From positions 7,206 to 71,205 of the forward strand of contig NZ_JBHSHC010000002.1 in assembly GCF_042652925.1 (NCBI RefSeq): 64,000 bases of DNA. Reading direction: 5' to 3'. The translations under genes were made by a program, and so were the position numbers. Of this stretch, positions 51,915 to 60,674 are shown in pieces (the stretch's first letter is position 1; every line of letters starts with the position of its first letter). The DNA comes from Effusibacillus consociatus (GTDB taxonomy: Bacteria; Bacillota; Bacilli; Tumebacillales; Effusibacillaceae). The notes under the pieces are model-generated. The model did no database searches and was not told where the DNA came from. It saw only the letters and a program-made list of their open reading frames with translations.

Positions 51915-53612
51915 ATGCAGGAATTCAATTCAACGGTTGAAACGCCGCTGATATCAGAGAACTCTGCAATCCAGCAGAAAAGTAAATTTTGGACATCCGG
52001 TCGGACGTCCATTGCAGGTTTTTTGCTCTTTACGGCAATCGCTTATGTCTACTCACTCTTTTCCGATAAACCGCTTTATTGGCCCGGGTTGTTCATAATG
52101 CTCCTGATGTATTGTGTAATCTATTATATTGGGGCCATTTCGATCCGAAATAAAATCGGAAAGACAGATGACATGCTGGTGGCGGGAAGATCGATGCCTC
52201 TGTGGATTTCAATGTTCACCATGACCGCCACCTGGGTTGGAGGAGGCTATATCACGGGTACAGCCGAAAGCGTATATAAATCCGGTTTTGTATGGACCCA
52301 GGCTCCCTGGTGTTATGCCGTCAGTCTGATTATCGGCGGAATCTTCTATGCCAAAAAAATGCGCCGTTACGAATTTATGACCATGTTGGATCCGTTGGAA
52401 GCCCGCTTTGGCAAAAAGATGTCCAGCCTTCTCTATATCCCGGCTGTTCTGGGCGAAATTTTTTGGAGCGCCGCCATTTTAACCGCTCTTGGGACCACCT
52501 TTGGCATAATTCTTGGATTAAGTTTTACCGTGTCCATCATCTTTTCGGCAATCGTTGCACTCGCGTACACGGTGGTGGGCGGTTTATGGGCGGTTGCCCA
52601 TACGGATGTTTTACAGTTATCGATTATGTTTCTCGGATTATTGCTTGCCGTCCCGTTTGCCTTCGGAAGCGCAGGCGGTTTCGAAGCCGCTTTTGCTCAC
52701 TACTCGGAAGGAATGAAGGGATCTTTAAATATCTTCCCGCCTCTGATGGGATGGAAGGATCCGGCCTGGGGCAATTTCTACTGGAACTGGTGGGATTTTG
52801 CACTCCTTTTAATCCTCGGGGGAATTCCCTGGCAAAGCTATTTCCAGCGTGTGCTCTCCGCAAAGAATGAAAATGTTGCCATGTGGCTGTCCATTACTGC
52901 CGGTCTCTTTTGTGCAGTCGCGGCGATTCCGCCGGCCCTGATCGGAATAGCGGGATATAAAGCCGATTGGGGTGCTTTGGGAACCTCGGCCCCTGAAAAC
53001 TCCTCCATGATTCTCACATATGTATTCAAATTTATGACTCCTGATTTTGTTGGTGCAATTGCACTCGGCGGACTGGCTGCAGCGGTTATGGCCGCCGTTG
53101 CTGCTTCTATGCTATCCGCCTCAGGCATGGCGGCTTGGAACGTCTACCGCCCACTGGTGAAACCAAAAGCCACCCAAGTCCAATTGGACAAAATCATCAA
53201 ACGTTCCATCATGATTATCGGATCGGCAGCCACGCTGATCGCCCTCTCTGCTAAGAGCGTTTATGCCCTATGGTATTTGTGCAGCGATTTAGTCTATGTA
53301 ATCCTCTTCCCTCAATTAACAACCGCCCTATTCTACAAAGGAGCGAATTGGTACGGATCACTTGCCGGTTTTGTCGTCGCCCTGGTCTTACGAATCGGCG
53401 GAGGGGAACCGCTCCTGGGTCTCCCGCCAATCCTGCCTTATCCCATGATTGAAGATGGGGTGGTGCTCTTCCCGTTCCGCACTTTCGCTATGCTGGCCGG
53501 ATTAATCACCATCTTCATTGTCTCGTCTTTGACCCGACGGATTTGCCAACCTATGCCGCTGCGGAACCTGCATCGGGATCAAGCTGGAGAAGCTCAAAAC
53601 TCACTCACCTAG
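51915..53612 (+). CDS. Sodium:choline symporter of the CHT1 (SLC5A7)-like SSS group
   Basis: 565 residues, 13 or so membrane helices. TATWVGGGYITGTAESVY, QAPWCYAVSLIIGG, LDPLEARFGKKM, GEIFWSAAILTALG and ILGGIPWQSYFQRVLS match the animal high-affinity choline transporter closely, more so than proline or pantothenate symporters. An N-terminal extension of about 45 residues comes before the first helix. AAGGAGTG precedes the ATG. It would import choline for GbsB. Confidence 0.88.
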   Translation: MQEFNSTVETPLISENSAIQQKSKFWTSGRTSIAGFLLFTAIAYVYSLFSDKPLYWPGLFIMLLMYCVIYYIGAISIRNKIGKTDDMLVAGRSMPLWISMFTMTATWVGGGYITGTAESVYKSGFVWTQAPWCYAVSLIIGGIFYAKKMRRYEFMTMLDPLEARFGKKMSSLLYIPAVLGEIFWSAAILTALGTTFGIILGLSFTVSIIFSAIVALAYTVVGGLWAVAHTDVLQLSIMFLGLLLAVPFAFGSAGGFEAAFAHYSEGMKGSLNIFPPLMGWKDPAWGNFYWNWWDFALLLILGGIPWQSYFQRVLSAKNENVAMWLSITAGLFCAVAAIPPALIGIAGYKADWGALGTSAPENSSMILTYVFKFMTPDFVGAIALGGLAAAVMAAVAASMLSASGMAAWNVYRPLVKPKATQVQLDKIIKRSIMIIGSAATLIALSAKSVYALWYLCSDLVYVILFPQLTTALFYKGANWYGSLAGFVVALVLRIGGGEPLLGLPPILPYPMIEDGVVLFPFRTFAMLAGLITIFIVSSLTRRICQPMPLRNLHRDQAGEAQNSLT

Positions 53613-53631
53613 TTTTCCGCCAACACAAACG

Positions 53632-53664
53632 AGGTCTGAGTTCACGTTGACTCAGACCTTTTTC
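53632..53664 (+). terminator. Terminator between the choline symporter and tetR
   Basis: Perfect 10-bp stem AGGTCTGAGT / ACTCAGACCT with an 8-nt loop, followed by TTTTT. It lies between convergent genes. Confidence 0.85.
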
Positions 53665-53669
53665 CATTG

Positions 53670-54338
53670 TTACTGTTTAAAAACAAAGTGATTCGCATTC
53701 ACCGCGATTTGCCGAATATATTTCATGGTGGCTTCTACCGCTTCTTCCGGGGTATAATTCCGCCTTTTATTCAGCAGCAGGGTGAGCATTCCCTGCCATA
53801 CGAGGGTGGCCATTTCGTTAATTTCTTCCGCGTTTTCCTCTTTGATGTATCCTTCCTGCACACATTTTTCTAAAGAGAGTCTTCCCCTTTTTAATAGATT
53901 GGATTCAAGCACCATGGGGATCAATTCTTCCGGAAGATTCGTGATATCTGTCGGAAAAATCGTATAGTATTTTTCGATTAAATCTTCGGGCTGCCCGCCC
54001 AAATTGGAGGAGAAAATCGCATTGTAAATTTGAGGTTCCAAGAAAGAATATTTGCAAAAACATTCCCAGATCAAAATATATTTTTCTAATGGCGTGTTTC
54101 CTTTTTCAATGTACTTCGGCAGCGCATCGGTATATTTCTTTAAAAATGTCATGGCTGCAAAAAAGATTAAATGGGAAACTTCCTGAAAATAGTTATAGAT
54201 CGTAGCACTGTTATAACCTGCCAGATCCGCGACTTTACGGATGGTGACGTTTTCAATTCCTTCATCTTCAATGATTTTCACTGTTGCTTCAATGAAATAC
54301 TGCATGATGCGAATTCTTTGAATATCCTTTTTATACAA
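53670..54338 (-). CDS. TetR/AcrR-family regulator
   Basis: 222 residues. N-terminal helix-turn-helix: IIEDEGIENVTIRKVADLAGYNSATIYNYFQ, then a larger ligand-binding helical domain of unknown effector. TTG start 54338 with AGAGGTG upstream. The palindrome TATATCATGATTA overlaps its own -10 box, and the same palindrome sits in the grd, BCCT and gbsA promoters. It is thus the best candidate for the regulator of the whole betaine locus, alongside GbsR. Confidence 0.85.
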   Translation of the reverse strand: MYKKDIQRIRIMQYFIEATVKIIEDEGIENVTIRKVADLAGYNSATIYNYFQEVSHLIFFAAMTFLKKYTDALPKYIEKGNTPLEKYILIWECFCKYSFLEPQIYNAIFSSNLGGQPEDLIEKYYTIFPTDITNLPEELIPMVLESNLLKRGRLSLEKCVQEGYIKEENAEEINEMATLVWQGMLTLLLNKRRNYTPEEAVEATMKYIRQIAVNANHFVFKQ

Positions 54339-54361
54339 TTTCGATCACCTCTATTAACACG

Positions 54362-54376
54362 ATTATATCATGATTA
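54362..54376 (-). promoter_or_regulatory. tetR -10 box with palindromic operator
   Basis: On the - strand, -10 TATAAT (54362-54367) with the palindrome (core ATCATGAT, 54367-54374) directly upstream in the spacer; the -35 is poor. This suggests autoregulation. Confidence 0.6.
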
Positions 54377-54928
54377 TCACGCTCGGGAATCGATCACGAG
54401 GTAATAATGGCATTCCTGATCCCCAATATTAATAAATTGGTGCTGCAAGTTGGCTTCAAAGTACAAGGAGTCTCCCGCTTGCAATTCGTGAACCACATTC
54501 CCCTCTCCCAATACAACCCGCAGCTTTCCTTGGGCAACCGTCATATATTCCTTGACACCGGAGGTATGGGGAGGAAAGACTCCCGATTCTTTTCCCGGCG
54601 GCACAATGTTTAAGATAAATTCCACTCCTTTTGAAGGAAAGGAAGGAGAAAGAAGATGACGTTCGAAACCCGATTTCTCATCCTTATAGACCAATCTTTG
54701 TTCTTTCTTAATAAGAATGACTTCCTGCCTGTCCTGTTCCCCTAACAGCTGCGACAGAGTCAAGTGTAAAGCTTCCGCGATTTGGCAAGCGATTTGAATG
54801 GTGGGGTTTTTTTCTTCCCGTTCAATTTGGGACAGCATCGAGCGGCTGACTCCGCTTAGCTCCGACAGTTCCTGTAATGTGAGCCCCTTTCCCTTCCTTG
54901 CTTGTTTCACATTATTTCCGAATCCCAC
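54377..54928 (-). CDS. XRE-family regulator with cupin domain
   Basis: About 183 residues. N-terminal HTH_3 (VKQARKGKGLTLQELSELSGVSRSMLSQIEREEKNPT), then a linker and a C-terminal cupin (PPHTSGVKEYMTVAQGKLRVVLG, then LYFEANLQHQFINIG). Such regulators sense small ligands and often control catabolic or transport genes. GTG at 54928 after GGAGG is the preferred start. It is divergent from the lactate-permease-family gene and so probably regulates it. Confidence 0.88.
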   Translation of the reverse strand: MGFGNNVKQARKGKGLTLQELSELSGVSRSMLSQIEREEKNPTIQIACQIAEALHLTLSQLLGEQDRQEVILIKKEQRLVYKDEKSGFERHLLSPSFPSKGVEFILNIVPPGKESGVFPPHTSGVKEYMTVAQGKLRVVLGEGNVVHELQAGDSLYFEANLQHQFINIGDQECHYYLVIDSRA

Positions 54929-55064
54929 TGTATACCCTCCGTCCCAGATCAATTCCACTATAGAGGAAAAAGTTCCTTGACTATCCAAACCGATTTTTCC
55001 TATGATGAAATCATATCCACTTTAGTATATTCTTTTCAGTATTTGAAGAAAAGAGGGTCCCTTC

Positions 55065-56516
55065 ATGGCGATTGCAGTGTCTTTGCTCCCTATTCTCGTG
55101 ATCTTTCTCTGTTTGTTCATCCTTAAACAATCCGCTTTACGAGCGGGCGTTATCGGATACTTGACTGCGGTCATAATTCCTGTACTCAACCCGCAATTTG
55201 GCTTGGAATGGCCGGAGATAGGTACGGCTTCAGTAAAAGGAATCTTGATTTCTTCCATTGTGGCTTATGTGCTTCTCTCTGGAATCTTTCTTTTTCACCT
55301 CATGAATCAGACGGGCGCAATCAAATCAATCGCCACTTTTGTTTCTAATTCTACATCCGATCCCGTAAGACAAGTCCTGATGCTTGTGGTTGCGTTTTCC
55401 CCTTTTGTCGAGTCGGTAAGCGGATTTGGCATCGCCATAATAGTGACCGCTCCTATCTTAATCGAGCTTGGATTTGACCGTTTCCGTGCGGCTTTATTGT
55501 CCTTGTTGGGATTGAGCGCCGTTCCTTGGGGGGCGTTGGCTTCCGGAACAGTGATAGGTTCAAGTCTCGGGGGTATTCCTTTGCAAACTTTGGGGGCGGG
55601 AAGCGCCATTTTGGCTGTTCCGACTTTTTTCTATTTCTCTATTGTTGCGGTTTTGCTTGCCCGAGGTTGGAAAGGATTCGCCAACCGATGGTTTGAATGT
55701 ACGATCGTCACGTGCACATTAGCGGGTTCAGTCTGGTTCTTCAGTACATTTATCAGTGTCGAATTGGCTGGGGTATTGGGAGCGTTAGCTGCCATGGGAG
55801 CGGAGTGGTTCTTTATTCGCTCAGCAGCCGGTGCATCAAAGGCACATGGCATCACAAAAGCTTTAAGTCCTTATCTGTTTCTCACCGGGGCTCTATTCAT
55901 CACCCGGTTGATTCCGGCAGCAAAGGATTTGCTCACCACCCATCTGGTATTGGAGTTTCCGAATTATTCGTTCAGGCTCCCTTTGCTGTACTCTCCCGGA
56001 TTTGCCATTCTGATCACTTGTTTGTTTACGATTGGGGTCTTCAAAGTGCCAAAATTGACGATTCGAAAAGCTCTTCACTCCACCTTAAAACAGTGGATCC
56101 CTGTTACCCTGTCCACTGCTGCATTTTCGGCTATGTCGGAGGTAATGTCTGCGTCAGGAATGACCGCCGTTCTTGCGGGTGCGGCCGCATTTGCTTTTGG
56201 TTCGTCATTTCTCTTGGTGTCGCCTTTGATTGGTGCGACGGGAGGGTATCTAACAGGGAGCAATACCGGAGCCAATGCGATGTTTATCAAACTTCAGATT
56301 CAAACCGCCGCTCAATTAGGCATATCTCCTGAGATTTTGGCAATCGGACAAAACACCAGTGCTTCCCATATGACAATGGCTTCTCCTTCCCGGGTCTTAT
56401 TAGGGGTTTCGGTTTGCGGCATTCACTCGGAAGAAAACAAGTTAGTAAAAAAGATAGCTCTCATAGCTTTAGGTGCCCTCATTTTGGTCCTCATCGGAAT
56501 GTTATGGAGAAGTTGA
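55065..56516 (+). CDS. L-lactate permease (LctP) family transporter
   Basis: 483 residues with 12-14 membrane helices. FSPFVESVSGFGIAIIVTAPIL, LSAVPWGALASGTVIG, GATGGYLTGSNTGANAMF and GQNTSASHMTMASPSR are the family motifs. Substrate may be lactate, glycolate or a related hydroxy acid. GAGGG precedes the ATG at 55065. Divergent from the XRE-cupin regulator, with a promoter region of about 135 bp between them. Confidence 0.88.
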   Translation: MAIAVSLLPILVIFLCLFILKQSALRAGVIGYLTAVIIPVLNPQFGLEWPEIGTASVKGILISSIVAYVLLSGIFLFHLMNQTGAIKSIATFVSNSTSDPVRQVLMLVVAFSPFVESVSGFGIAIIVTAPILIELGFDRFRAALLSLLGLSAVPWGALASGTVIGSSLGGIPLQTLGAGSAILAVPTFFYFSIVAVLLARGWKGFANRWFECTIVTCTLAGSVWFFSTFISVELAGVLGALAAMGAEWFFIRSAAGASKAHGITKALSPYLFLTGALFITRLIPAAKDLLTTHLVLEFPNYSFRLPLLYSPGFAILITCLFTIGVFKVPKLTIRKALHSTLKQWIPVTLSTAAFSAMSEVMSASGMTAVLAGAAAFAFGSSFLLVSPLIGATGGYLTGSNTGANAMFIKLQIQTAAQLGISPEILAIGQNTSASHMTMASPSRVLLGVSVCGIHSEENKLVKKIALIALGALILVLIGMLWRS

Positions 56517-56571
56517 TGCTGAACCTCTTCAGTATTGCAATGGAAGTCCGCTAAATATAATTTTTAAATTA

Positions 56572-57638
56572 CTAGGGAGTTGTGGAAATGCCTTTTCCCT
56601 GCTCCGCGATCCACTTCCAACTTTCCCCTTTGTCGCTGGACAAGTACACATCCTTCTTAACGGTGGCAAACACCATTTCGTTCTCGTTCACCGGATTTTG
56701 GGCGATATACGTCACCGCATCTTCTTTTAATGGGGGAATGTTGATTTCTTCTGTTTTTTTACTGTCCACATCAATTTCCAGCAAGAAGGGTTTGTTGTTC
56801 GCAAGCCCGCCTGCATACAATTCACCCTTCCTGCCAAAGAATAGTGAAGTTATCTGAATGTTAGGCACGATTTTAGCAAAATTCTGTCCATAATCCTTGG
56901 AAACATAAATCCCGTTTTCAGTACCGACCGCAACCACAGCATCCGTCGTTGGATGAATGGCCAGTGCAGACAATTCTTCATTTACACCTTTCATCTCACT
57001 CCGGGTCCAAGTTTTCGTTTCGTCTTTTGAATAATACATCCCTGCCGAATTCATTTTGGAATTTGGTGCCGGATTCAACACATAGATCGTATGGGTTTTA
57101 TAACTCACGCTCATCCCGTGGAAATCTGTTTCCCCCGATAAACCTAACGTTTCAATGCTCTTTCCTTCATTTGTGCTTTTGACAATGCCTAATGGATTCT
57201 TTAATTTCGAACCGGGCGCAGGATGTCCGCTGCTGTAAAATCCGTTATCTGCCATGGAAAATCCCATATAATCATGATTGGGCCCTTCAACAGTTTCCCA
57301 GCTGCCATTTGAATACACCCCAATTCCATAATGCGCCGGTATCAGAATCCGCCTTCCGTCATTCGAATATCCCAGACCGTGGATATGATGGAGAGTGATG
57401 GCCTCTCCCCTCCGCTTGTCCGGTTTCCCCATATAGCCATGCCTCCGCTAATCAGAACCGCAATCAGGGAGAGAATCCATCCCCGTTTCCATATTTTTCG
57501 AAACTGACCCTTCCCTTTCCTCATTACAAAATAAAGAATGAAAAAGAGCGCAAACAAAATGCCCGAGACCATTATACCAATTTGATCTGTAGAAAATGTG
57601 GCAAATGCTCCCGAGGAAATGTATAGGTCCCTGCCCAC
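56572..57638 (-). CDS. BNR-repeat (F510_1955-type) membrane-anchored protein, split by a -1 frameshift
   Basis: Two overlapping frames appear to be one protein. Frame 1 (to about 57425) has two membrane helices (GILFALFFILYFVMRKGKG and WILSLIAVLISGGMAIW). Frame 2 (57432 to 56572, 286 residues) is a beta-propeller with ITLHHIHGLGYSNDG, HDYMGFSMADNGFYSSGHP and BNR-type SxDxGxxW (SSDKGESWKW). The phased heptamer G-GGA-AAC sits at the junction. An ATG at 57432 with GGAGG 9 nt upstream could also start frame 2 on its own. Start of frame 1 is unclear (GTG 57638 lies in a hairpin). Confidence 0.65.
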
Positions 57639-57666
57639 CTTCCTTTGGACAGGGACCTATACATTT
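57617..57666 (-). repeat. 17-bp perfect inverted repeat between two - strand genes
   Basis: AAATGTATAGGTCCCTG and its exact complement flank a 16-nt spacer. On the - strand it follows the Gln-rich gene and could act as a weak terminator (only ATTTCC after it) or RNA processing/stability signal. Confidence 0.7.
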
Positions 57667-57698
57667 GCAGTCAACGTCTACAGTGTTACTCACGATTA

Positions 57699-58043
57699 TT
57701 AATGAGGATAGTTTTGTCTCACTTGCTGCGGATCGGTACCAGCGAAACCCGGTTGGAACATGGATTGCGGACCTACCCCGAATTGTCCGCCCCCGACAAA
57801 TCCAGTTTGAACCATGGTTTGTGGTCCAAACCCAATTTGCCCGTGAGTGTGGGTAGCCAAATGTTGTTGAGCAAGATTCTGGATGTAGCGCAATTGGTTA
57901 GCAGCGTTTTGTTCCGCTTGTTGGAATTGCTGAGCCAGGATTACGTTTTGCTGTTCTTGTTGCTGCAGTTGTTGAGCGATTTGGATGATCTGTTGAAGGG
58001 ATTGGTCAGCCTGTAGAGCAGCTTGTTGAATTCGATACGGCAT
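57699..58043 (-). CDS. Gln-rich small protein, probable spore coat component
   Basis: 114 residues with AAGGAGG before ATG 58043. The N-terminal 65 residues form a Gln-rich amphipathic helix (QQIIQIAQQLQQQEQQN); the rest is Gly/Phe/Gln-rich with two similar units (GFGPQTMVQTGF and GVGPQSMFQPGF). No known domain. Composition resembles small coat or spore-associated proteins. Confidence 0.72.
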   Translation of the reverse strand: MPYRIQQAALQADQSLQQIIQIAQQLQQQEQQNVILAQQFQQAEQNAANQLRYIQNLAQQHLATHTHGQIGFGPQTMVQTGFVGGGQFGVGPQSMFQPGFAGTDPQQVRQNYPH

Positions 58044-58156
58044 GTGAACACCTCCTTATAATCCACCAGTAATGTAACCGCGTTTTTCCCGCACTATTCA
58101 TATCAACACGTATTTTATTTCGCCGCCATGCTCCCTTGTCGTGAAAAAGCTATCAA

Positions 58157-59335
58157 TTAAACGGATTCTCCCACTTTCACATGTCCTTTTAACAGATTCC
58201 TTGCGATGATCAATCTCTGGATTTCGTCCGTCCCGTCATAGATTCGCCATAATCTGGCTTCCCGGTACCAGCGTTCAATCGGCAGTTCTTTGGTATACCC
58301 CATTCCGCCGTGGATCTGGAGAACGCGATCCACCACCCGATTCCCCATATTGGCGCCATACAATTTTGCCATGGAAGCGTAATGACGATTATCCATCCCC
58401 TGATCCAACATCCAGGCTGCATTAAATACCAGCCATTTCGCAGCTTCGATTTCGACGGCGGAGTCTGCAATCATCCACTGGATCGCTTGCCGTTCCGCGA
58501 TTGGCTCCCCAAATGTCACCCTTTGTTTTGAGTAATCAATTGCCATTTGCAGCAAACGTTCGGCTGCCCCCACGGCTCTTGCTCCGACAATCCAGCGGGC
58601 AAATCCGATCCATTCCAGACCAAGATTATACCCACCGTGCAATTCGCCCAGAATGTTTTCTTCCGGTACCCGCACATCCTCAAAGATCAGCGACGCAGGT
58701 CCCCACTCCCCCATCGTGTGGATGTACTCGGAACGCCATCCCATGTCACGGTCGACCAGGAAGCAGGTGACACCGCCCCGGCCCTGTGCCTGTTTCTCCT
58801 TGTCGGTAACAGCAAATACCATGGCAAAATCGGCTTCATTCCCCTGGGTAATAAATACTTTCTCCCCGTTTAATACCCACTCGTTTCCGTCTTTTTCCGC
58901 ACGCATACTAATCCGTCTGGTATCGGAACCTGCTCCTGGCTCCGTAAACGCAAAACACGAAATTCGTTCTCCATTGATGGTAGGAATCAGATACTTCTTT
59001 TTCTGCTCTTCGTTGCAATAATAGAGGATGTTGTCGGCAAAACCGCCGAATCGGAAGGGAACGAAGGTCCGTCCCAACTCCATTACGACAATCGCCTGCA
59101 TCATCTGCCCCAGATTTGCCCCACCGTATTCCTCAGGCGTGTTAATGCCCCAAAATCCAAGTTTCTTTGCTTTTAGTTGGAGTTCTTCGATTTGTTCAGG
59201 AGTAATGCCCGGTTTGCCTTCTCTTTCATTGCGAAGAACCTCCGGTTCAAGAGGCATTAATTCCTTTTCAACGAATCTTCTGATTGTCTTCTGAATCATT
59301 TTCTGTTCGTCATTCAATCGCAAATGCATAGCCAT
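58157..59335 (-). CDS. Acyl-CoA dehydrogenase
   Basis: 392 residues. CFAFTEPGAGSDTRRISM (FAD/substrate contact), WVLNGEKVFITQG, AKLYGANMGNRVVDRVLQIHGGMGYTKE and YDGTDEIQRLIIARNLL at the C-terminus, with Glu of YDGTDEIQ as a conserved late residue. First oxidation step of beta-oxidation; chain length preference not known. The start may be the second ATG (59329). Last gene of the fatty-acid-type cluster. Confidence 0.92.
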   Translation of the reverse strand: MAMHLRLNDEQKMIQKTIRRFVEKELMPLEPEVLRNEREGKPGITPEQIEELQLKAKKLGFWGINTPEEYGGANLGQMMQAIVVMELGRTFVPFRFGGFADNILYYCNEEQKKKYLIPTINGERISCFAFTEPGAGSDTRRISMRAEKDGNEWVLNGEKVFITQGNEADFAMVFAVTDKEKQAQGRGGVTCFLVDRDMGWRSEYIHTMGEWGPASLIFEDVRVPEENILGELHGGYNLGLEWIGFARWIVGARAVGAAERLLQMAIDYSKQRVTFGEPIAERQAIQWMIADSAVEIEAAKWLVFNAAWMLDQGMDNRHYASMAKLYGANMGNRVVDRVLQIHGGMGYTKELPIERWYREARLWRIYDGTDEIQRLIIARNLLKGHVKVGESV

Positions 59336-59358
59336 CTCTCCCCTTTTGATAGTAGTTG

Positions 59359-60339
59359 TTACGGTTTTACGACCAGTTTCCCCCAGGTTTTTCGTGTCGC
59401 TAACAGATTTAAGGCCTGCGGAAGCTCTTCAAACGGAAATTCCTTAAAGACAGCAGGACGAATGACGCCTTTTTCGTACAATGCCATGAGATCGTTATGC
59501 GCTTCCACAACCCTTTCCGGCATAAGACGTCGGAACAAACCCCAATGGACTCCCACAACAGAATAATTCTTTACTAAAGCATGGTTGGTGGGTGCATCTG
59601 CGATCCGCCCACCCGCGAAGCCAATCACGAGCAGCCGTCCTTCAAACGAAATGCATTTTCGGGAGCGATCAAACGTATCACCGCCAACGGGGTCAAAAAT
59701 AACGTTTGCCCCGCGCTTTTCCGTAACCTTGTTCACAATCTCCACGAAATCTTCTGTGAGATAATCAATCGCTACCTCAGCACCGAATTCCTTGCAGATC
59801 CGGACTTTTTCCGGCCCTCCGGCTGTAGCAATAACACGGGCTCCCGCTGCAACTCCTAACTGAATGGCCGCTGACCCCACACCGCCTGATCCTGCATGAA
59901 CCAACAGCACTTCACCGGGTTGTATTTTGGCGCATCGATGCAGAGCATAGTAGGCGGTCTGATAGGTGATAAACATGGATGCGGCTTCTTCCCAAGACAT
60001 GGAATCCGGAATTGGATATACGTGTTCCTCGGGTACAGACACCCATTCTGCCAAACCTCCCGACGGCAATGGAGGTGTAGCTAGTACACGCTGCCCGACT
60101 TTCAGGGTTGTACCTTCACCAGCCGCCGTAATGGTTCCGGAAATCTCCGCCCCGGGGGTAAACGGTAACGGTGGCTTCTCCTGATACTTTCCTTGACATA
60201 ACAAAATATCAAAAAAATTCAAAGCTGCAGCTTGTACCCGAATTAATACTTCTCCCCGTTCCGGGGTCGGGGTTGACAATTCCTCAAGATGCAGTGCCTC
60301 GCCCGGATCGGCAAGCTCTTTCACCAGCCATGCACGCAT
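59359..60339 (-). CDS. NADPH:quinone oxidoreductase (zinc-independent MDR family)
   Basis: 326 residues. MDR fold with LHLEELSTPTPERGEVLIRV, FTPGAEISGTITAAGEG and the Rossmann motif HAGSGGVGSAAIQLG, then VIFDPVGGDTFDRS. No structural or catalytic zinc ligands, so it is a QOR/crotonyl-CoA reductase-like member. CAGGGAGG before ATG 60339. Transcribed with the acyl-CoA dehydrogenase. Confidence 0.88.
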   Translation of the reverse strand: MRAWLVKELADPGEALHLEELSTPTPERGEVLIRVQAAALNFFDILLCQGKYQEKPPLPFTPGAEISGTITAAGEGTTLKVGQRVLATPPLPSGGLAEWVSVPEEHVYPIPDSMSWEEAASMFITYQTAYYALHRCAKIQPGEVLLVHAGSGGVGSAAIQLGVAAGARVIATAGGPEKVRICKEFGAEVAIDYLTEDFVEIVNKVTEKRGANVIFDPVGGDTFDRSRKCISFEGRLLVIGFAGGRIADAPTNHALVKNYSVVGVHWGLFRRLMPERVVEAHNDLMALYEKGVIRPAVFKEFPFEELPQALNLLATRKTWGKLVVKP

Positions 60340-60674
60340 AATCGGTCCTCCCTGTCTAAAAAATCACCATCTCCATCCCGACCACAAACTAACCGGTCAG
60401 TATGTAGGTTCCTAATTTTCACTTTATTACAATTTATCAGCTAATTCAAATGTTTTTTTGTATCCCTTACTTGCCATGAGCAGAATCAATGATCGCATCA
60501 TGAACCCGTAAAAGATTACCGATGCGGTTTTGGAGTCCAGGATCAGGAGTGACGAAGACCTCAATCACCTCACCTATGGACTTGGTAAGCAATTTACGGA
60601 ATAAAGAAGAAGCTCAACATTGGATTTTGACCCATCCGGATGAACGAAATCAAATTTGTAGAAACGTAATAAGA
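60340..60674 (-). promoter_or_regulatory. Promoter region with ACTAACCGGTCAGT operator-like palindrome
   Basis: 335 bp without a complete gene. ACTAACCGGTCAGT at 60388-60401 is a near-perfect palindrome (ACTRACCGGTYAGT) of the type bound by TetR-family regulators of acyl-CoA genes; it lies about 50 bp before the oxidoreductase start. On the - strand a 41-codon frame (60467-60592) looks coding but has no ribosome site or upstream continuation. Confidence 0.5.

Noticed and set aside
57269..57280. Another TAATCATGATT palindrome
   Set aside because: It lies inside the coding sequence of the BNR protein (Asn-His-Asp codons), away from any promoter; probably chance.
60467..60592. 41-codon coding-like frame on the - strand (IGEVIEVFVTPDPG...)
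   Set aside because: No ribosome site, a stop directly upstream and no continuation; at most a decayed fragment.
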